Source: JAOUEA01 sp963762075 (GTDB taxonomy: Bacteria; Actinomycetota; UBA4738; HRBIN12). From it: a stretch of DNA of 64,000 nucleotides. Each line of letters begins with the position of its first letter. The stretch's first letter is position 1. Below, in pieces: positions 16,645-24,411 of this stretch. The stretch is from positions 1-64,000 of the forward strand of contig CAVXJC010000007.1 of assembly GCA_963762075.1 (NCBI GenBank), in the 5' to 3' direction. Made by a program: the position numbers and the translations under genes. The notes beneath the pieces are model-generated. The model searched no databases and was not told the origin of the DNA. It saw only the letters and a program-made list of their open reading frames with translations.

Positions 16645-18396
16645 ATGACCGAGGAGACCACGGTCGTCCCCGCGGCGACCGAGAGCGAAGCGGCCTCTGA
16701 GGCCTCCACCGAGGAGGTTGCAGCCGCTGACAATGACACCGCCGACATCACACCGAAGGCCGGCGCGCCAGCGAGTGAACAGAGGCTGCCCGTCAACGCG
16801 GAGAAGAGCACGCCGGCCCCCGCAGACGGCAAGGACTACACGCCGGAGGAGCTGATCCAGGCGCTCGAGGCGAGCTTCCACGACTTCGGCGACGGCGACA
16901 TCGTCGAGGGCGACGTGGTCAAGATCGACCGCGACGAGGTGCTGCTCGATATCGGCTACAAGAGCGAGGGCGTGATCCCGAGCAAGGAGCTCTCGATCCG
17001 CCACGATGTCGACCCCAACGAGGTCGTGAAGGTCGGCGAGCACATCGAGGCTTTGGTCCTGCAGAAGGAGGACAAGGAAGGTCGCCTGATCCTGTCGAAG
17101 AAGCGCGCGCAGTACGAGCGCGCCTGGGGCCGGATCGAAGACGTCATGAAGTCAGGCGAGACGATCAAGGGTCCGGTCATCGAGGTCGTCAAGGGTGGGT
17201 TGATCCTCGACATCGGCTTGCGCGGGTTCCTTCCCGCTTCGTTGGTCGACTTGCGGCGCGTGCGTGATCTGAATCCGTTCGTCGGCACCGAGCTCGAGGC
17301 CAAGATCATCGAGCTCGACCGCAACCGCAACAACGTCGTGCTGAGCCGGCGCGCATTCCTCGAGGAATCGCAGAGCGAGGGCCGCAAGAAGTTCCTCGAC
17401 GGTCTGCAGAAGGGCGAGCGTCGCAAGGGTACGGTCAGCTCGATCGTGAACTTCGGCGCGTTCGTCGATCTGGGCGGCGTCGACGGTCTGGTGCACGTCT
17501 CCGAGCTGAGCTGGAAGCACGTCGACCATCCGCAGGAGGTCGTCGCCGTCGGTCAGGAGGTCGACGTCGAAGTGCTCGACGTCGACCTCGAACGTGAACG
17601 CGTCTCCCTTTCGCTGAAGGCCACGCAGGAGGACCCCTGGAAGGAGTTCGAGCGCACGTCGAAGGCGGGTGCGATCATCTCCGGACAGGTCACGAAGCTC
17701 GTGCCGTTCGGTGCGTTCGTTCGGGTGGCCCAAGGCATCGAAGGCCTCGTGCACATCTCCGAGATCTCCCACGAGCACGTCGACACGCCCGAATCGGTGC
17801 TGTCGGTCGGCGACGAGGTGCAGGTCAAGGTCATCGACGTCGATGTCTCTCGCCGTCGGGTGAGCCTCTCGATGCGCCAGGTCTCGGCACCCGCGCCACG
17901 CGAGCCCGAGATCAAGGCGGAGCCGGCGGAAGATCGCCGCGAGCCCGGGCCCGACATGGTCTCGACGATACAGATCCCCGACGACATCCTCGCGGCGGTG
18001 GCCGAAGCCGATGCGGTCCGGGCGACCGAGCCCGAGCCTGTCGTCGAGGCGACCCCGGAACGGGAGCCTGTCGTCGAGGCGACCCCGGAACCGGAGCCAC
18101 CGGCGGCGCAGGTCGAGATCGAGACGCCAACCGAAGCCGAGGTCGCAACGCCCGCAGAGCCTCACGCCGCGGAGGCCGCGGTTGAAGGGTCGACGGAGAC
18201 CGAAGAGACTGAGCCTGCTGCCGAGCAGGCCCAACCCGACGACGCCATCGTTGCGGAGGCGGAGGCCGACGCCGAGCGTACGGCTTCCGCCGACGATGGG
18301 TCGACCGAGGAGCAGCCCGACGAGGCGTCCGACGAGGAAGTCTCGCTCGAAGCGATCCTCGAGGATCTGAAGCGGCGCGAGGGCCGCTCGGAGTAG
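16645..18396 (+). CDS. rpsA: 30S ribosomal protein S1 with a long acidic C-terminal tail
   Basis: 583 residues from ATG 16645, chosen because ggaaggag lies ten bases upstream; the in-frame GTG at 16621 has none. Four S1 RNA-binding domains lie at roughly residues 75-145, 165-235, 255-325 and 340-410 (for example GTVSSIVNFGAFVDLGGVDG and GQVTKLVPFGAFVRVAQGIE). This is the four-domain actinobacterial form. After about residue 425 comes a Glu/Pro/Ala/Thr-rich acidic extension of some 155 residues, probably disordered, ending in LEAILEDLKRREGRSE. S1 delivers mRNA to the ribosome. The strong acidic tail is longer than usual. Confidence 0.96.
   Translation: MTEETTVVPAATESEAASEASTEEVAAADNDTADITPKAGAPASEQRLPVNAEKSTPAPADGKDYTPEELIQALEASFHDFGDGDIVEGDVVKIDRDEVLLDIGYKSEGVIPSKELSIRHDVDPNEVVKVGEHIEALVLQKEDKEGRLILSKKRAQYERAWGRIEDVMKSGETIKGPVIEVVKGGLILDIGLRGFLPASLVDLRRVRDLNPFVGTELEAKIIELDRNRNNVVLSRRAFLEESQSEGRKKFLDGLQKGERRKGTVSSIVNFGAFVDLGGVDGLVHVSELSWKHVDHPQEVVAVGQEVDVEVLDVDLERERVSLSLKATQEDPWKEFERTSKAGAIISGQVTKLVPFGAFVRVAQGIEGLVHISEISHEHVDTPESVLSVGDEVQVKVIDVDVSRRRVSLSMRQVSAPAPREPEIKAEPAEDRREPGPDMVSTIQIPDDILAAVAEADAVRATEPEPVVEATPEREPVVEATPEPEPPAAQVEIETPTEAEVATPAEPHAAEAAVEGSTETEETEPAAEQAQPDDAIVAEAEADAERTASADDGSTEEQPDEASDEEVSLEAILEDLKRREGRSE
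18034..18093 (+). repeat. 30-bp tandem duplication within the rpsA tail
   Basis: Copies 18034-18063 and 18064-18093 differ at one or two bases at the end. Each encodes EPVVEATPE plus one residue. The repeat keeps the frame and lengthens the disordered tail. Confidence 0.85.
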
Positions 18397-18423
18397 CGGC
18401 CTCGCTCCGGCCGGTGGTGCGGC

Positions 18424-19033
18424 GTGCTGCTGGTCGGTCTCACGGGCGGCATCGGTTCGGGCAAGTCGACGGTCGCTCGCCTGCTCGCGAGCCACGGCGC
18501 CGTGGTGATCGACGCAGATGTGCTCGCTCGAGACGCGGTCGAGCCGGGGACTCCTGGGTTCGACGCGGTAGTCGCTCGCTTCGGCGAGAGCCTGGTCACC
18601 CCGGCGGGCGAGATCGACCGTGCCGCCCTCGCCGCGATCGTGTTCGCCGACGACGGCGCGCGAGCCGACCTCGAGGCCATCGTGCACCCCGCGGTCCGCG
18701 CTGCGATCGCTCGAGCCATCGCGACACACGCCGTCGGCGATGACGTTGTCGTCGTCGATTCCCCGCTGCTGATCGAGACCGGCGCTCACGTGGACTTCCC
18801 GGTCGTGATCGTGGTCACGGCGTCAGAGGCGGCGCGTATCGCCCGGCTCGCGAGCGCGCGGTATGTCCGAAGCCGACGTGCGTACCCGCTTGGCCGCCCA
18901 GATGCCCCTCGGCGACAAGACGGCACACGCCGACGTGGTGCTCGACAACGACGGCGACGAACGTGCGCTCGAGGCCCAGGTCGACCGGGTCTGGACCGAT
19001 CTGCGCGAGCGAGCCCTATCATCGCGGGCGTGA
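18424..19033 (+). CDS. coaE: Dephospho-CoA kinase, with one frameshift in the sequence as given
   Basis: GTG start 18424. Walker A GLTGGIGSGKSTVARLLA, the DADVLAR motif, IVHPAVR and VVDSPLLIET identify the last enzyme of coenzyme A synthesis. Near 18855, in a gcgagcgcgcgg stretch, one extra base shifts the frame. The correct C-terminus (GMSEADVRTRLAAQMPLGDK to DLRERALSSRA) continues in the next frame to TGA 19031-19033. Read straight through, the kinase is wrongly joined to the downstream HAD protein. Because coaE is normally essential, a sequence error is more likely than loss. The restored stop overlaps the HAD start by GTGA. Confidence 0.88.
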
Positions 19034-19731
19034 GGTTCAAAGCGGTGATGTTCGACGTGGGGGAGACGCTGGTGCATCCGGCGCCGTCGTTCCCTGAGCT
19101 CTTCGCTCGCATCGTGGCCGAAGCCGGACACCAGCGCGATGCCGACGCTGTGCTCGATGCGAGTGCCACGGTGCGACGGCGTTTCAGCGAGGCTTCTCGC
19201 GACGGCGAACTATGGACGCTCACGCCCGAGTCATCGCGCGCGTTCTGGCTCGGCGTGTACGAGCTCATGCTCGAGTCGCTCGGTCTGCCCTCGGCCTACG
19301 GGCTGCGCGAACAGCTCTACGCAGGATTCACCGATCTCGCCAACTACGCGCTCTTCGACGACGTGCCCCAAGCGCTCGATGACCTCTCGGACGTTGGAGC
19401 GACGCTCGGCATCGTCTCGAATTTCGAGGCGTGGCTCGAGGACCTGCTCGGACTGCTCGGCGTGCGCCACCGATTCGCGGTGCGGGTGATCAGCGGTCTC
19501 GAGGGGCTCGAGAAGCCCGACCCTCGAATCTACCGCCTCGCGCTCGAACGCGGCGAGACGTCTGCCGCCGAGACGGCATTCGTCGGCGACAGCCCCGAGT
19601 TCGACGTGGCCCCTGCAGCGGCGCTCGGCATGTTCCCGGTGCTGATCGACCGACGTGAACGACACCCGGACCACGACGGTGCGCGCATCACCGATCTACG
19701 CGATCTCCTCGGCGTGCTGGAAGCTGCATGA
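19030..19731 (+). CDS. HAD-superfamily hydrolase
   Basis: The restored coaE stop overlaps this GTG (GTGA at 19030), which fixes the start. Motif I is FDVGETL, a common variant of DxDGT in HAD subfamily IA. Motif II lies in LGIVSNFE, motif III is the Lys of GLEGLEKPDPRIY, and motif IV is FVGDSPEFDVAPAAALGM. A helical cap lies between motifs I and II. 233 residues. The substrate is not predictable; it is probably a small phosphorylated metabolite. It overlaps the DUF2203 gene by ATGA, so the two are co-translated. Confidence 0.88.
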   Translation: MRFKAVMFDVGETLVHPAPSFPELFARIVAEAGHQRDADAVLDASATVRRRFSEASRDGELWTLTPESSRAFWLGVYELMLESLGLPSAYGLREQLYAGFTDLANYALFDDVPQALDDLSDVGATLGIVSNFEAWLEDLLGLLGVRHRFAVRVISGLEGLEKPDPRIYRLALERGETSAAETAFVGDSPEFDVAPAAALGMFPVLIDRRERHPDHDGARITDLRDLLGVLEAA

Positions 19732-20096
19732 CCGATCGCCTGTTCGACGCCGAGCGTGCCGAGGCGGCGCTGCCCATGCTCCGCGAGCTGCTCCCGAGGG
19801 TGCGCGAGTCGAGGCGTGCGCTGATCGAGTCGAGCGCGCGCATCAGCGAAGCCGTGCAGGCCGACGGGGGAGGCGTCGCAGGAAGCGAGTGGTTCGCCGC
19901 GCAACAGTCGCTGCGGACCGACCTCACCCTGCTGGCCGATGAGGGCATCCTGCTGCGGGATCCCGAAACCGGGCTCGTGGACTTCCCGGCCGAGCACGAA
20001 GGCAGGCGGGTCTTCCTGTGTTGGCGGCTCGACGAGGACACCGTGGCGTGGTTCCACGAGGAACGAGCCGGGTTCTCGAACAGGAAGCCGTTGTGA
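19728..20096 (+). CDS. DUF2203 family protein
   Basis: 122 residues. The N-terminal half is helical (AERAEAALPMLRELLPRVRE). The C-terminal half has the family hallmark: GILLRDPETGLVDFPAE, then FLCWRLDEDTVAWFHE and GFSNRKPL. DUF2203 has no assigned function. It is locked between HAD and 2-hydroxyacid dehydrogenase genes by 4-bp overlaps on both sides, which suggests constant co-expression with them. Confidence 0.85.
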   Translation: MTDRLFDAERAEAALPMLRELLPRVRESRRALIESSARISEAVQADGGGVAGSEWFAAQQSLRTDLTLLADEGILLRDPETGLVDFPAEHEGRRVFLCWRLDEDTVAWFHEERAGFSNRKPL

Positions 20097-21118
20097 GCGC
20101 CCCTCCGGTCGTGGTCGTGGTCGGGGCCGACGTGGGATCGCCGCCGCCGGGGATCGACGCGGCCGCCGATGCGGTGGAGCTCAGGTACGCCCCCGACGCC
20201 GAAGCCCTCGACCGGCTGCTGCCGGACGCGGACGCGCTGTTCGCGTGGCGCTCCGATCCAGCATGGTTACCGGCCGCGTGGCCACATTCACCTCGCCTCC
20301 GGTGGATCCAGTCAGCGTCGGCTGGGGTCGACATGCTGCTGTTCCCCGAGCTGATCGAGAGCCGGGTCCTCGTGACGAACGCCCGCGGCGTTTTCGAAGA
20401 GCCGATCGCGGAATGGGTCATCGCCGCGATGCTCGCGTTCGCGACCGGGCTGCATCGCTCGATCGTCGACCAGCAGAAGGGTGAATGGACGTCGGGTCGG
20501 TGCACGGAGCGGCTCGAGGGTGCCCGGCTCGTGGTCGTCGGGCCGGGCCCGATCGGCCAGGCGACCGCCACCCGCGCGATCGACCTCGGCATGTCGGTCT
20601 CGCTCGTCGGCCGGCGTCCCCGCCGCCACGAGACGTTCGGCGACGTGCTGGGTGTCGATCAGCTGCATCGAGCGCTCGGCGGAGCCGACCACGTCCTCGA
20701 CGCGCTTCCGTTGACCGATGCCACACGGGAGCTGTTCGATGCAGCCGCCTTCGCCGCGATGCCTTCCCGGGCTCGGTTCTACAACGTGGGGCGCGGCGGC
20801 ACGGTCGACGAGCCGGCGCTGATCGAGGCTCTGCGAGCCGGCACGGTCGCCGGAGCGGCCCTCGATGTCTTCGCCGCCGAACCCCTGCCCGACGACAGCC
20901 CTCTGTGGACGCTGCCGAACGTCATCGTCTCGCCTCACATCAGTGGCGACGTGCAAGGCTGGGAACACCTGGTGGTCGCGATCTTCGTCGAGAACGCTCG
21001 CAGGTTCGCGAAGGGCGAGCAGCTCGCGAACCTTGTCGACAAGCAGGCCGGTCACGGCGTCGGTGAGCCGCCGCCGAACATGGGGCGCGGCCTGCCGCCG
21101 GGCCCCGGCGGGGCATGA
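20093..21118 (+). CDS. D-isomer-specific 2-hydroxyacid dehydrogenase
   Basis: The start GTG 20093 overlaps the DUF2203 stop. 341 residues. The NAD-binding Rossmann motif is VVVGPGPIGQATATRAIDLG. The catalytic Arg is in YNVGRGGTVDEPAL, the Glu in LDVFAAEPLPDDSPLW, and the His in VSPHISG. The family reduces 2-keto acids or oxidises D-2-hydroxyacids with NAD(P). The basic residues after the second strand (GRRPRRHE) hint at NADP. The substrate is unknown; a glyoxylate/hydroxypyruvate reductase-like role is possible. Confidence 0.92.
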   Translation: MSAPPVVVVVGADVGSPPPGIDAAADAVELRYAPDAEALDRLLPDADALFAWRSDPAWLPAAWPHSPRLRWIQSASAGVDMLLFPELIESRVLVTNARGVFEEPIAEWVIAAMLAFATGLHRSIVDQQKGEWTSGRCTERLEGARLVVVGPGPIGQATATRAIDLGMSVSLVGRRPRRHETFGDVLGVDQLHRALGGADHVLDALPLTDATRELFDAAAFAAMPSRARFYNVGRGGTVDEPALIEALRAGTVAGAALDVFAAEPLPDDSPLWTLPNVIVSPHISGDVQGWEHLVVAIFVENARRFAKGEQLANLVDKQAGHGVGEPPPNMGRGLPPGPGGA

Positions 21119-21131
21119 GCACCCGGCCGGC

Positions 21132-21644
21132 ATGACGGAGCGAGTGATCGATGTTCGAGGTCTGCGGAAGACCTACGGCGACCTCGAGGCGGTGCGAGGC
21201 ATCGACCTGCACGTCGATCGCGGTGAGGTGTTCGCCCTGCTCGGTCCCAACGGCGCCGGGAAGACCACGACGGTGGAGATCCTGGAAGGCTTCCGGGACC
21301 GTTCCGACGGAGCGGTGCAGGTGCTCGGGCCACGAGGAGGCGCTCCGCCGGAGGATCGGCATCGTATTGCAGTCGACAGGGGTCGACCCATATCTCACGG
21401 CCTATTCATCCCTCTCGGCGATGACGCGCCAGGGTGGATCACGACCGTCAGCAACATCTTCCCGGTCCGCCATTTCTTCGATGCCATGGCCAGTAGCTTC
21501 CTCGGCAACATCACCGTGCGCACACCCGAGGGCGCCGTTCGCGCCCTCCCCTTCGACTGGGCCGACCTCCTGATCGTGGCGGTCTGGGGCCTCGCCGGTC
21601 TGCTGCTCGCGGCACGCTTCTTCAGCTGGGAGCCACGGAAGTAG
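21132..21644 (+). pseudogene. ABC-2 exporter remnant: ATPase N-terminus fused to permease C-terminus
   Basis: ATG 21132 starts a normal drug-export-type ATPase (GLRKTYGDLEAVRGIDLHVD, Walker A GPNGAGKTT, EILEGFRDRSDGAVQVLG). A frameshift near 21330 hides the continuation RRRIGIVLQSTGVDPYLT. Around 21395-21415 the sequence jumps to the last part of an ABC-2 permease (NIFPVRHFFDAM, then WADLLIVAVWGLAGLLLAAR) and ends at 21644. Signature, Walker B and most membrane helices are absent, so a deletion of well over 1 kb has joined two adjacent genes. The frame is open by chance, but the product cannot work as a transporter. Confidence 0.82.
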
Positions 21645-21730
21645 CTCGAACCCGCTCTGCTAATCTCCGGGCTCTGGGCGCGAGGTGGTCCTGCCGCCTG
21701 CCCGATGACGATACGAACCAGGGGGAAGCG

Positions 21731-22633
21731 ATGCGGAAGTTCCGGCTCGGGCTGGCGGTGCTGGCGATCATCGCGATCGCGTGCGCACCCGAAGAAGAGG
21801 CACCGATCGACTCCGGAGGAACGACCGAGCCGACCCCCGTCGACGCCGCGAGCTGCGCAGCCGACGCAGCCCTCGTGAACGACGGGACCCTCACCGTGGG
21901 CACGGGCAACCCCGCGTTCCCGCCGTGGTGGGAAGGTGGCACCACCGACGAGCACAAGGACTGGGAGTTCAACGACCCGTACCTGCTCGAGGGTTTCGAG
22001 GGCGCGACCGTGGGTGCGGTGGCCGAACAGCTCGGGTTCTCACCCGACCAGATCGAGTTCGTGCCGGTGCCATTCGGCAAGTCGTTCGCCCCAGGGCCCA
22101 AGGACTTCGACTTCGTGGTGCAGCAGATCTCCTACGCCGACAAGCGCGCCGAAGCAGTCGACTTCAGTGAGAGCTACTACGAGGTGAACCAAGCGCTCGT
22201 CTCGGTCAAAGGGTCCGCGATCGAGGGGGCAGCCACGCTCGCAGAGCTCCAGGCGGCGAAGCTCGGGGCCCCCCTCGGCACGACGAGCTTCGATTACATC
22301 GAGCAGAACATCCAGCCCACCGAGGAACCTGCCGTCTATCCCGACCTCAACGGCGCCGTGCAAGCGCTGAAGAACGGCCAGGTCGACGGCATCGTGGTGG
22401 ATCTGCCCACGGCGTTCTTCGTCACGGCCGTTCAGATCCCGAAGGGTGTCATCGTCGGTCAGTTCCCCACCGTCGGCGCGCAGGAGTACTTCGCCTTCGC
22501 ACTCGAGAAGGACAGCGCGTTCACCGAATGCGTCGATCTGGCCCTGCAAGCCCTGAAGACAGACGGCACCCTGGACTCGATCCAGCAGGAATGGCTATCC
22601 GACAACGCCTCGGCCCCGGTCATCGAGGGCTGA
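21731..22633 (+). CDS. Polar amino-acid ABC substrate-binding lipoprotein
   Basis: 300 residues. The lipoprotein signal ends IIAIAC (Cys 18), followed by an acidic linker. The solute-binding family 3 fold shows GTLTVGTGNPAFPPWW, FDFVVQQISYADKRAEAVDF and NGQVDGIVVDLPTAFFV. The ribosome binding site is cagggggaag. A TAATCT hexamer at 21661-21666 is a candidate -10. It heads an intact three-gene uptake operon with 22653 and 23564. The ligand is probably a polar or charged amino acid, but the pocket cannot be read from sequence. Confidence 0.92.
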   Translation: MRKFRLGLAVLAIIAIACAPEEEAPIDSGGTTEPTPVDAASCAADAALVNDGTLTVGTGNPAFPPWWEGGTTDEHKDWEFNDPYLLEGFEGATVGAVAEQLGFSPDQIEFVPVPFGKSFAPGPKDFDFVVQQISYADKRAEAVDFSESYYEVNQALVSVKGSAIEGAATLAELQAAKLGAPLGTTSFDYIEQNIQPTEEPAVYPDLNGAVQALKNGQVDGIVVDLPTAFFVTAVQIPKGVIVGQFPTVGAQEYFAFALEKDSAFTECVDLALQALKTDGTLDSIQQEWLSDNASAPVIEG

Positions 22634-22652
22634 TCACCACGGAGGCATAGCT

Positions 22653-23567
22653 GTGGCCTCGGGCTCGGGGGGTACTCCGAACCTGCACACGCCGCTCGGC
22701 ACACCAGGGCTCGATCCGAGGATGCCGCTCCCTCCCGGGAACCGACGCTCCCGGATCCTGAGCGGCGGCGAACCAGGCGCGAGGAACGTGTGGATCGCCG
22801 TCGCGAGCACCGCGATCTTCTTCGGTGTCGTGGCGGTCCTCATCGTCCGCTCACCCGGATGGGAGTCGATCAAGGCGACGTTCTTCGATGGGGAGGTGTT
22901 CACGGACAGCCTCCCGAAGATCGTCCGTCAGTTCGGGACCAACGTGCTGATCTTCCTCGTCGCCGAGGCGCTCGTCTTGATGGTTGCGCTCGTGCTGGCT
23001 GTGCTGCGGAGCCTTCCCGGGCCGGTGTTCGCCCCGCTGCGGATCCTGGCGATCGGATACACGGATCTGTTCAGGGGTATCCCGACCATCCTCGTCATCT
23101 CTCTCCTCGGTTTCGGGGTGCCGGCATTGCGCTTGCAGGGCTTGCCCACGGACGAGGTGTTCTGGGCCATCGTCGCCCTCGTGCTCGTGTACTCCGCCTA
23201 TGTGGCGGAGGTGTATCGAGCGGGGATCGAATCCGTGCATCCGAGCCAGACCGCGGCCGCCAGGTCCCTGGGCTTGTCGCGCATGCAGTCGATGCGCCAC
23301 GTCGTGCTGCCCCAGGCCGTCCGCCGCGTCATCCCGCCGTTGCTCAACGACTTCATCGGTCTGCAGAAGGATTCAGCCCTGGTGGCGTTCATCGGCGTGA
23401 TCGAAGGTCTGCAGACCGCGAACATCATCTCCCAGGCAAGCTTCGACTTCACGCCCTACGTCTCACTCGCGATCGTGTACCTGGTGATCACCATCCCGCA
23501 GACGCGTCTGGTCGACTGGCTGGTCGAGCGAGACCGCCGCCGGCGGCAAGGAGGGTCGATCCTATGA
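22653..23567 (+). CDS. Polar amino-acid ABC permease
   Basis: 304 residues from GTG 22653, 19 bases after the binding-protein gene and behind an acggaggc site. A Pro/Gly-rich cytoplasmic N-terminus of about 40 residues precedes a first helix (IAVASTAIFFGVVAVLIV). The HisMQ-type transmembrane domain follows, with the coupling loop AAARSLGLSRMQSMRHVVLP and QAVRRVIPPLLNDFIGLQKD. The stop overlaps the ATPase start (ATGA). Confidence 0.93.
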   Translation: MASGSGGTPNLHTPLGTPGLDPRMPLPPGNRRSRILSGGEPGARNVWIAVASTAIFFGVVAVLIVRSPGWESIKATFFDGEVFTDSLPKIVRQFGTNVLIFLVAEALVLMVALVLAVLRSLPGPVFAPLRILAIGYTDLFRGIPTILVISLLGFGVPALRLQGLPTDEVFWAIVALVLVYSAYVAEVYRAGIESVHPSQTAAARSLGLSRMQSMRHVVLPQAVRRVIPPLLNDFIGLQKDSALVAFIGVIEGLQTANIISQASFDFTPYVSLAIVYLVITIPQTRLVDWLVERDRRRRQGGSIL

Positions 23568-24331
23568 CCGACGTCACCCCGTCGCGGTCACGTGCGATCG
23601 TGATCGAAAGCCTGCACAAGTCGTTCGGCTCGCTCTCGGTGCTCCGCGGCGTCGACCTCGAGGTCGCCGATCACGAGGTGATCTGCCTGATCGGTGCCTC
23701 GGGATCGGGCAAATCGACGCTCCTTCGATGCGTGAACCTGCTCGAGTCGATCGACGCCGGGCGCATCTTCGTCGAAGGGGAGGAGATCACGGCACCCGCC
23801 GTCGACGTCAACGCCATCCGCCGGCACATCGGCATCGTCTTCCAATCGTTCAACCTCTTCCCGCACATGAGCGTGCTGCGCAACATCACGCTCGCGCCCA
23901 CGAAGGTCGTGGGCTCGACAGCGGTCGACGCCGAGGCCGAAGCGCGGGAGCTGCTCGACCGGTTCGGCCTCGCCGACAAGGCCGACGAGTACCCCGACCG
24001 GCTGTCCGGCGGGCAGCAGCAGCGCGTGGCGATCATGCGCGCGCTCGCCATGAAGCCCGACATCATGCTGCTCGACGAGGTGACGAGCGCGCTCGACCCT
24101 GAGCTCGTGGCCGAGGTGCTCGACGTGATCCGCGAGCTCGCGTCAGCAGGAATGACGATGCTGATCGCGACCCACGAGATGAGCTTCGCGCGCGATATCG
24201 CGACGCGGGTCTGTTTCCTCGATGAGGGGGTGATCGCCGAGCAAGGCCCACCCGAGCGGATCTTCGGCGAGCCCGAGCACGATCGGACCAAGCAGTTCCT
24301 CGGTCGCATCATCGCCGCGGGCCGCATGTGA
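23564..24331 (+). CDS. Polar amino-acid ABC ATPase
   Basis: 255 residues, start fixed by the 4-bp overlap with the permease. Walker A GASGSGKST, Q-loop FQSFNLFPHM, signature LSGGQQQRVAIMRAL and Walker B DIMLLDEVTSALD, with Val where most relatives have Pro. The switch His is in IATHEMSFA. It completes the second, intact amino-acid uptake operon and is a paralogue of the ATPase at 11062. Confidence 0.94.
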   Translation: MTDVTPSRSRAIVIESLHKSFGSLSVLRGVDLEVADHEVICLIGASGSGKSTLLRCVNLLESIDAGRIFVEGEEITAPAVDVNAIRRHIGIVFQSFNLFPHMSVLRNITLAPTKVVGSTAVDAEAEARELLDRFGLADKADEYPDRLSGGQQQRVAIMRALAMKPDIMLLDEVTSALDPELVAEVLDVIRELASAGMTMLIATHEMSFARDIATRVCFLDEGVIAEQGPPERIFGEPEHDRTKQFLGRIIAAGRM

Positions 24332-24399
24332 TCCGCAACTGTCGGAGTCGACGAAGCCACCGTCGCGATCGGGCGTCCGTGCATGTCGGGGGCAGGCCC

Positions 24400-24405
24400 T
24401 AGACT
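24400..24405 (+). promoter_or_regulatory. Leaderless-type -10 box of uvrB
   Basis: TAGACT lies six bases before the GTG start, and no ribosome binding site fits between them. Confidence 0.5.
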
Positions 24406-24411
24406 TCCCGG

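Noticed and set aside
18424..19731. A single CoaE-HAD fusion protein
   Set aside because: The joining segment is Arg-rich nonsense, while the next frame holds a perfect CoaE C-terminus ending in an overlap with the HAD start.
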